From the NCBI RefSeq assembly GCF_007065885.1, contig NZ_CP041409.1:124001-188000 (forward strand): a stretch of 64,000 nt of DNA. Direction: 5' to 3'. Shown here one piece after another: positions 59,055 to 64,000 of the stretch. The notes beneath the pieces were generated by a model. That model was given only the letters and a program-made list of their open reading frames with translations, had not been told where the DNA came from and searched no databases. Positions within the stretch are counted from its first letter, which is position 1, and each line of letters opens with the position of its first letter. Both the position numbers and the translations under genes were made by a program. Source of the DNA: Altererythrobacter sp. TH136. GTDB lineage: Bacteria > Pseudomonadota > Alphaproteobacteria > Sphingomonadales > Sphingomonadaceae.

Positions 59055-59422
59055 ACCTGATCCAGACGCTCGAGGCGGAAGCCATCGAGGCCCTGACCCA
59101 GGGCAAGGAAATGCCCACCTTCCGCGCCGGCGACACGCTGCGCGTGGGGGTGCGCGTCGTCGAAGGCGCCCGCACGCGTACCCAGAACTTCGAAGGCGTG
59201 TGCATCGCGCGCTCGAACCGCGGCATCAACAGCAATTTCACCGTCCGCAAGATGAGCTTCGGCGAAGGTGTGGAGCGCGTTTTCCCGCTGTATTCGCCGA
59301 ACGTCGAAAGCGTGACGGTCGTGCGCCGCGGTGTGGTGCGGCGTGCCAAGCTGTATTACCTGCGCGGCCGGACCGGCAAGCGCGCTCGTATCGCCGAGCG
59401 CAAGCAGCCCGTCAGCCAGTAA
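59051..59422 (+). CDS. rplS: 50S ribosomal protein L19
   Basis: A 123-residue L19 at the 30S-50S interface. It starts at GTG 59051, overlapping trmD, and contains [39 protein letters not shown] and [18 protein letters not shown] terminator follows within 25 bases. Confidence 0.98.
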   Translation: MNLIQTLEAEAIEALTQGKEMPTFRAGDTLRVGVRVVEGARTRTQNFEGVCIARSNRGINSNFTVRKMSFGEGVERVFPLYSPNVESVTVVRRGVVRRAKLYYLRGRTGKRARIAERKQPVSQ

Positions 59423-59444
59423 GCAGACTTTCAGGCTATGGAAG

Positions 59445-59472
59445 GGCGCTCCGGGTGACCGGGGCGCCTTTT
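59445..59472 (+). terminator. rho-independent terminator after rplS
   Basis: GGCGCTCCGG (59445-59454) pairs with CCGGGGCGCC (59459-59468), 10 pairs with one G-U, loop GTGA, followed by TTTT (59469-59472). Confidence 0.85.
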
Positions 59473-59563
59473 GCCGTGTTGCTTCCGCGTTTCTTGGAAA
59501 CGCTTGTCTCTCGCGAGTGCCGCCCTTAGGTGACTGCTCCGCTAATCTTCAGGAGTGGTAGCG

Positions 59564-60589
59564 ATGGGTTACCGGGTGGCCGTGGTCGGCGCGACCGGCA
59601 ATGTCGGACGTGAGATGCTCGCCGTCCTGGCTGAGCGTGAGTTTCCGTGCGATGAAGTCGCGGCGGTCGCGAGTTCGCGTTCCACCGGCACCGAAGTCGA
59701 ATTCGGAGACACGGGCAAGATGCTCAAGTGCCGCAACATCGAACATTTCGATTTCGCGGGTTGGGACATTGCTCTGTTTGCCGCCGGCAGCGGGCCAGCA
59801 AAGGAATACGCGCCCAAAGCCGCCGCGGCAGGGTGCGTGGTGATCGACAATTCCTCGCTCTACCGCATGGATCCCGACGTGCCGCTCGTCGTGCCGGAGG
59901 TTAATCCCGACGCGATCGACGGCTATGCCAAACGCAACATCATCGCCAATCCCAACTGTTCCACCGCGCAGATGGTCGTTGCGCTGAAGCCGCTGCACGA
60001 TGCCGCCGGAATCCGGCGCGTGGTCGTCTCGACCTATCAGTCGGTCAGCGGTGCGGGGAAGGAAGGGATGGACGAGCTGTTCCAGCAGAGCCGCGCGATA
60101 TTTGTCGGCGATCAGGTGGAGACCAAAAAGTTCACCAAGCAGATCGCGTTCAACGTGATCCCGCACATCGACAGCTTCCTCGACGACGGTTCGACGAAGG
60201 AAGAGTGGAAGATGGTGGTCGAAACCAAGAAGATCCTCGACCCCAAGATCAAGGTCACAGCCACGTGCGTACGCGTGCCGGTGTTCGTGGGCCACTCCGA
60301 ATCGGTGAACGTGGAGTTCGAGCGCGAAATCTCCGCGCAACAGGCAATGGACATCCTGCGCGAGGCGCCGGGCGTGATGCTGATCGATAAGCGTGAGGAC
60401 GGCGGCTATGTCACGCCGGTCGAGTGCGTCGGTGACGGCGCCACCTTCGTCAGCCGGGTGCGCGAGGATCCCACGGTGGAGAACGGGCTCAACATCTGGT
60501 GCGTGTCCGATAACCTGCGGAAGGGTGCCGCATTGAACGCGGTACAGATTGCCGAACTGCTCGGTCGGCGGCACCTGAAGAAAGGGTGA
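59564..60589 (+). CDS. asd: aspartate-semialdehyde dehydrogenase
   Basis: A 341-residue NADP enzyme that makes aspartate semialdehyde, the branch point to lysine/diaminopimelate, threonine and methionine. GATGNVG (9-15) binds the cofactor and Cys132 in NPNCSTAQ is the nucleophile. NVIPHIDSF and GHSESVNVE are also typical. ATG 59564 has AGGAG eight bases upstream; a GTG at 59555 overlaps that site and is unlikely. It is coupled to the next gene. Confidence 0.98.
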   Translation: MGYRVAVVGATGNVGREMLAVLAEREFPCDEVAAVASSRSTGTEVEFGDTGKMLKCRNIEHFDFAGWDIALFAAGSGPAKEYAPKAAAAGCVVIDNSSLYRMDPDVPLVVPEVNPDAIDGYAKRNIIANPNCSTAQMVVALKPLHDAAGIRRVVVSTYQSVSGAGKEGMDELFQQSRAIFVGDQVETKKFTKQIAFNVIPHIDSFLDDGSTKEEWKMVVETKKILDPKIKVTATCVRVPVFVGHSESVNVEFEREISAQQAMDILREAPGVMLIDKREDGGYVTPVECVGDGATFVSRVREDPTVENGLNIWCVSDNLRKGAALNAVQIAELLGRRHLKKG

Positions 60590-61167
60590 CCTTGCGACCC
60601 CTTTTGGTGCTCGCCGCGCTGGTGCTTGCCAGTTGTGGTCAGGTGGACAGCGCCCCGACGTCTGATGTATCGAAGATAGACAAGTCTGCTGGCGTCAGCG
60701 CGAAGCGCCAGGGAAAGGCGATCGTCGATGCACAAGGCGTCATTTTTGATCTGCCGGGCGGCAAGACCGGTGAGTTTACGTTCGGCACGCCGCGCGAGTC
60801 GATCGAGCCGGTGGCAGCCAGAGTGTTCGGCGCGCCCGAAGACAGTCGGAATGACGAGTGCGGCGCAGGTCCTATGGAGTTCGCGCGCTACGGGCCGATC
60901 ACGCTCAATTTCCAGGATGGCGAGCTCGTCGGCTGGATGGCTCGCGAAGGAGAAGGCGTCCTGACCAGCGACAGCGTGATGCCGGGCAAGCCGATGCGCG
61001 ACCTCAAGATCGCGCGAAGTGCGCGAATGATGGAGAACAGCACGCTTGACGGTGAGTTCGAGTACCTCGCCGCTGACGGCCGCGCGATCCGGGGATTCGT
61101 TGAAGGCGAGGGTCGCGACGCGAAGATCGCGAGCCTTTATGCCGGGCAGAACTGTTTCTTCCGTTGA
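60586..61167 (+). CDS. putative lipoprotein downstream of asd
   Basis: A 193-residue protein with a lipoprotein signal (RPLLVLAALVLASC; Cys in an L-A-S-C lipobox). The mature part includes GEFTFGTPRESI, NDECGAGPMEFARYGPITLN and a terminal GQNCFFR. No family recognised. Two starts compete: GTG 60586 overlaps the asd stop (GTGA), and TTG 60592 has AAGGG five bases upstream. The product is probably an anchored periplasmic protein of unknown role. Confidence 0.82.
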   Translation: MTLRPLLVLAALVLASCGQVDSAPTSDVSKIDKSAGVSAKRQGKAIVDAQGVIFDLPGGKTGEFTFGTPRESIEPVAARVFGAPEDSRNDECGAGPMEFARYGPITLNFQDGELVGWMAREGEGVLTSDSVMPGKPMRDLKIARSARMMENSTLDGEFEYLAADGRAIRGFVEGEGRDAKIASLYAGQNCFFR

Positions 61168-61237
61168 ACGAGCACCAGCGTTTCGTCAGATTGCCGCGGC
61201 ACACGCTCAACGCCAGACGCGGACGGCGGACACTGTC

Positions 61238-62320
61238 TTAACGCTTGCGGCCGTCTGTGAAGACCGTCACGTCGGTCGATAGTCCGGCGATCATCTGGCG
61301 TGGGGGTTTGCCGTCAATGGCGATGCGCACGGGAACACGCTGAGTGACCTTCACCCAATTGCCGGTGGCGTTCTGCGCGGGCAAGACCGAGAATTCAGAC
61401 CCTGTGCCCGCTCCGATCGACATGACGTGGCCCTTTACCGTCAGGTTGGGATACGCATCGAAGCGAATTTCCGCCGGCTGACCGACCGCCATCTTATCGA
61501 GATCGGTCTCCTTGAAGTTCGCCTCAACGTACGTGGTCTCGGTCGCGACCAAGGTCAGCACGGGCACCCCCTGGACCAACTGCTGGCCCTGCTGCAGCCG
61601 ATCTGCCTGCGCGACCCGGCCGCTTAGCGGGGCGCGCACTTCGGTCCGGCTGAGGCTCAGCTGGGCGACTGCTCTTTGCGCTTTGCCGGCGGCAATCTGG
61701 GGATTCTCGTCAGGCACTTGAGCGCCGGTCGAAAGGCGGGCGCGCGCCTCTTCCTGCCGCGCCTGTGCCGCCCGCAGCCGTTCACGCGCCTCGGCGACCG
61801 CGTGCTGCGCAGCCTCCAGATCGGCCTTGGTGGTGAACCCGCGGCGCCACAAAGCTTGCTGACGATTGAGCGTGGCTTGCGCAAAACCGATGTCTTCGTT
61901 CGCAGCCGAGATGTCGGCGCCGGACAGGTCCGACGAGTTTTCCAAAGCGGTGACGCTCGCCTGCGCTAACGCGATCTGCGCGTCCGCTTCCTGGATTTGC
62001 AGGCGAAACGGTGCGGGATCGATGCGGAACAACAGGTCGCCCTGCGTGACCGTCTGCCCCTCCTTGACGGCGACGTGGACGATTCTGCCGGCAACTTCCG
62101 CGCTGATCGACACCTTGTCCTGCTGGACGTATGCGTTGTCGGTCGAAACCTTGCCCTGAAGGCTCAGCCAGTACAGCCCGCCGCCCACCACCAGTACCAG
62201 CGGCAATGCCACCATCAGCGCCAGCCGCCCGATCCGCCGCTTGGGCTTGGCAGCCTTGGCAGGGGCGTCCTGCGCCTCGCTGGTCACATTGTCTGGAGCG
62301 AAGGGCTCTGCGTCAGCCAT
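61238..62320 (-). CDS. EmrA/HlyD-type periplasmic adaptor
   Basis: A 360-residue membrane-fusion protein: cytoplasmic N-terminus, one membrane helix (LALMVALPLVLVVGGGLYWL, about 33-52), lipoyl-like half-motif STDNAYVQQDKVSISAEVAG, a long alpha-helical hairpin (about 110-215) and the partner half RTEVRAPLSGRVAQ. It resembles EmrA, which pairs with an EmrB transporter and an outer-membrane channel for drug efflux. The EmrB gene is not adjacent: downstream is a convergent gene, and upstream is a gap. It may pair with a distant transporter. Confidence 0.92.
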   Translation of the reverse strand: MADAEPFAPDNVTSEAQDAPAKAAKPKRRIGRLALMVALPLVLVVGGGLYWLSLQGKVSTDNAYVQQDKVSISAEVAGRIVHVAVKEGQTVTQGDLLFRIDPAPFRLQIQEADAQIALAQASVTALENSSDLSGADISAANEDIGFAQATLNRQQALWRRGFTTKADLEAAQHAVAEARERLRAAQARQEEARARLSTGAQVPDENPQIAAGKAQRAVAQLSLSRTEVRAPLSGRVAQADRLQQGQQLVQGVPVLTLVATETTYVEANFKETDLDKMAVGQPAEIRFDAYPNLTVKGHVMSIGAGTGSEFSVLPAQNATGNWVKVTQRVPVRIAIDGKPPRQMIAGLSTDVTVFTDGRKR

Positions 62321-62523
62321 CGAGCCCTAAACTTATGACAATGGTCTTCATGTGGGGGTTCAAAGCTCAAACAGTTGCAAATTGCAATCCTGACGAGCGC
62401 GGCAAATGCCTTTCGCAATCCATGCGACACGATAGAAGCTTGCCCGCGGCCAGTTACGAAAGAGCGCGGCTGCGAATGCGGCGGGTTGCGTTATCATGCG
62501 CAGACCGCCCTGCGGAGCTATTT
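62321..62523. other. gap upstream of emrA-like gene
   Basis: This 203-base stretch, part of a 346-base region without a firmly established gene, separates the emrA-like gene (-) from genes on the + strand. It holds a tandem TTGCAA pair (62375-62380 and 62382-62387) that could be an operator. I see no convincing protein in it and no clear promoter boxes on either strand. Confidence 0.5.
62375..62387. promoter_or_regulatory. TTGCAA-A-TTGCAA dyad upstream of emrA-like gene
   Basis: Two self-complementary TTGCAA hexamers are separated by one base, 55 bases before the emrA-like start. A 13-base near-palindrome of this kind suits a TetR- or MarR-type repressor of an efflux gene, but no regulator gene is adjacent. 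The role is inferred from form and place only. Confidence 0.35.
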
Positions 62524-62649
62524 ATGCCGGGCTCGGAAACCCTGAGCGATGCGTGGTCGAACACTCGTCACCTGACTCGCATCCGCTCGCATGAGTACGA
62601 TGTACTGACGCAGAACTGGCGACACACCGGCGCCCAGCGTCCGATGTGA
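62524..62649 (+). CDS. possible 41-residue protein
   Basis: An ATG with GGAG six bases upstream opens a 41-codon frame: MPGSETLSDAWSNTRHLTRI, then charged/aromatic residues including EYDVLTQNWRHTG, ending TGA. The frame is mostly polar, with no membrane segment or signal. Its stop overlaps a possible GTG start (62646) of the following hydrolase (GTGA), like the other couplings here. No family recognised. It could be chance or a remnant of a larger gene. Confidence 0.4.
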   Translation: MPGSETLSDAWSNTRHLTRIRSHEYDVLTQNWRHTGAQRPM

Positions 62650-62666
62650 CCAAGGGAGATGACAGA

Positions 62667-63422
62667 GTGGGCGATGCAACACTGACGACGGTATCCGGTT
62701 TTGATGGTCAGCCATTGGCGGTGCACCGCTTGGGGGCTGGGCGTCCGGTCGTGCTCTTGCACGGATTGTTTTCGGAAGCCGGGACAAACTGGATCAAGTT
62801 CGGCCACGCTGAACGGCTTGCCGCTGCCGGATTTGAGGCGATCATGCCGGACCTGCGCGGACATGGAGCCAGCGCAAAGCCGCACGAGCCGGCTGCCTAT
62901 CCGCGCGACGTGCTGGTGCGCGATATCTTCGCACTTGTTGACGAGCTCGCGCTCGACGATTTCGATCTGGTAGGCTTTTCCCTTGGGTCCCGCACGGCCG
63001 CTCGGGCGGTCATCGCCGGGTTGGACCCTCGGCGACTGGTGCTCGCGGGAATGGGGTTGGAAGGACTGGCCGGGTGGAACCGGCGCGCCGCGTTCTTCCT
63101 TGATGCGCTCGCCCGGTTCGATCACGTGAAGCACGGAGATCCGGCGTTCATGGCGGTCAGTTTCATGAAGACGCAAAAGGTGGACCGGGTGGCCGCGCGG
63201 CTGCTGCTGGAGTCGGTGGCGGACACCGATCAGGCAGAATTGGCCAGGATCGCGATGCCCACGCTGGTGCTATGTGGGACAGACGACCGCGATAATGGCG
63301 ATCCGCACAAGCTGGTCGCCGCGCTGCCTGACGCGACGCTGACCGAAATCCCCGGCACCCATATGAGCTCGGTGACCGAGCCGGCGCTGGGGGACGCGCT
63401 CGTCGCTTTCCTCACGGGTTGA
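62667..63422 (+). CDS. alpha/beta-fold hydrolase
   Basis: A 251-residue alpha/beta hydrolase. The oxyanion-hole region is VVLLHGLFSEAG, the nucleophile Ser105 lies in GFSLGS, the acid is probably Asp in CGTDDRD and the base His in IPGTHMSS. No signal peptide, so cytoplasmic. Substrate unknown. GTG 62667 has GGGAG eight bases upstream; GTG 62646 is a longer alternative that overlaps the short frame before it. Confidence 0.9.
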   Translation: MGDATLTTVSGFDGQPLAVHRLGAGRPVVLLHGLFSEAGTNWIKFGHAERLAAAGFEAIMPDLRGHGASAKPHEPAAYPRDVLVRDIFALVDELALDDFDLVGFSLGSRTAARAVIAGLDPRRLVLAGMGLEGLAGWNRRAAFFLDALARFDHVKHGDPAFMAVSFMKTQKVDRVAARLLLESVADTDQAELARIAMPTLVLCGTDDRDNGDPHKLVAALPDATLTEIPGTHMSSVTEPALGDALVAFLTG

Positions 63423-63498
63423 TTAAGCCAGCCCTCAGGTCTTAGGCGTTAATCCGTCACAACTATTCAGAACGTCGCATTTTCAATGAGGTCAATGA

Positions 63499-64000
63499 TG
63501 AAGCACGCTTCCGTCGCGCTTGCCGCGCTTGCTGTCGCCCTTGCGGCTCCCGCCTACGCGCAGGATGCCGCCCCCGTTGCCGCGCCGGCGACAGCACTTG
63601 CTTATCCGATGACTGCTGCCGGGGCGGCGCAATTCGTCGCGGCGGCCGAGAAGGACCTGTTCGATTACACGGTCGAGGCCAGCCGGGTGAACTGGGTCAA
63701 CGCGACGTACATCACGCATGATACCGATGCGCTGGCCTCTCAAATCAACGCTGTCGGCACCGAAAAAAGCGTCCGATATGCCCTTGAGGCTGCTCGCTAC
63801 GCCGCGCTTCCGGGGCTCGATGCCGATGTGAAGCGCAAGCTCGATATGCTGCGCAACGGCATCGTCTTACCCGCGCCGACCACCCCCGGAGCAGCCACTG
63901 AGCTCAACACGATCGCGACCAACCTGCAATCGCAATATGGCAAGGGCAAGGGCACGCTCAACGGAAAGGAAATCAACGGCTCCGACATCGAGGCCGAGAT
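63499..64000 (+). CDS. M2-family peptidyl-dipeptidase, N-terminal part
   Basis: The first 167 residues of an exported protein cut off by the window end. The signal peptide is MKHASVALAALAVALAAPAY (cleavage near AYA-QDA). The mature region AAEKDLFDYTVEASRVNWVN, followed by TYITHDTDAL, matches the N-terminus of bacterial angiotensin-converting-enzyme-like M2 metallopeptidases. The zinc motif HExxH would lie beyond the window. ATG 63499 is six bases after GAGG; ATG 63496 is next to it. Confidence 0.85.

Overview
The window is chromosomal core DNA from a high-GC alphaproteobacterium, most likely a member of the Sphingomonadales close to Erythrobacteraceae. This rests on gene order (rpsG-fusA-tuf-S10-spc-alpha; mdh-sucD-sucA-sucB-lpd), on DUF2794 next to cysE and an SRPBCC gene between adk and rpsM, on long tails on ribosomal proteins L3 and S5, and on frequent ATGA/TGATG gene overlaps. 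I recognise no tRNA, rRNA, CRISPR array, prophage or insertion sequence, and no block with clearly foreign composition.

Layout. 1-19674: one continuous translation cluster on the + strand: the end of rpsG, fusA, tuf with its own terminator, then an S10 promoter and rpsJ to rplQ, including secY, adk and rpoA, ending at a strong terminator. 19836-21185: two tandem exported proteins that share a DAGD-I/V-IAG motif. 21189-31624 (- strand): mdh, sucD, sucA, sucB, a small lipoprotein, lpd, an amidase, a PepSY membrane protein and a TRIC-type channel. All are co-directional and most overlap; the beta subunit gene sucC is absent. 31801-34459 (-): a membrane GGDEF-EAL protein and two small hypothetical genes. 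34578-38054 (-): an arginine catabolism unit (M20 hydrolase, astA, astB). 38218-40299 (+): malate synthase G. 40324-45994 (-): lptD-surA-pdxA-rsmA. 46097-49061 (+): pepA, holC, ndk and a SnoaL-like protein. 49104-51153 (-): purM and a purN fused to a YjbR/MmcQ-like domain. 51222-54196 (+): a DUF2066-like protein, hdaA, cysE and DUF2794. 54240-55930 (-): an SDR dehydrogenase and gph. 55992-61167: glmU (+), a thioredoxin-reductase-like enzyme (-), trmD-rplS (+), asd and a lipoprotein (+). 61238-64000: an EmrA-type adaptor (-), a possible 41-codon ORF, an alpha/beta hydrolase (+) and the start of an M2 peptidase (+).

How the parts work together. The first third makes ribosomes, translation factors, the SecY pore and RNA polymerase alpha. 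The TCA block encodes malate dehydrogenase, half of succinyl-CoA synthetase and the whole 2-oxoglutarate dehydrogenase complex. The ast genes turn arginine into glutamate plus succinate, which feeds that cycle, and malate synthase G condenses glyoxylate with acetyl-CoA. LptD and SurA build the outer membrane; GlmU supplies UDP-GlcNAc; Asd feeds lysine, threonine, methionine and diaminopimelate synthesis; PurM and PurN act in purine synthesis; HdaA restrains DnaA.

I did not find a clearly new multi-gene system. The signals most worth a second look are stem-loops in the wider gaps of the ribosomal cluster, an RG/RGG-rich extension on S5 and an acidic tail on L3, a PurN-YjbR fusion, a pdxA that seems to lack ATG, GTG and TTG (candidate CTG start overlapping the surA stop), an ast operon carrying an M20 hydrolase, and a possible short gene at 62524-62649.
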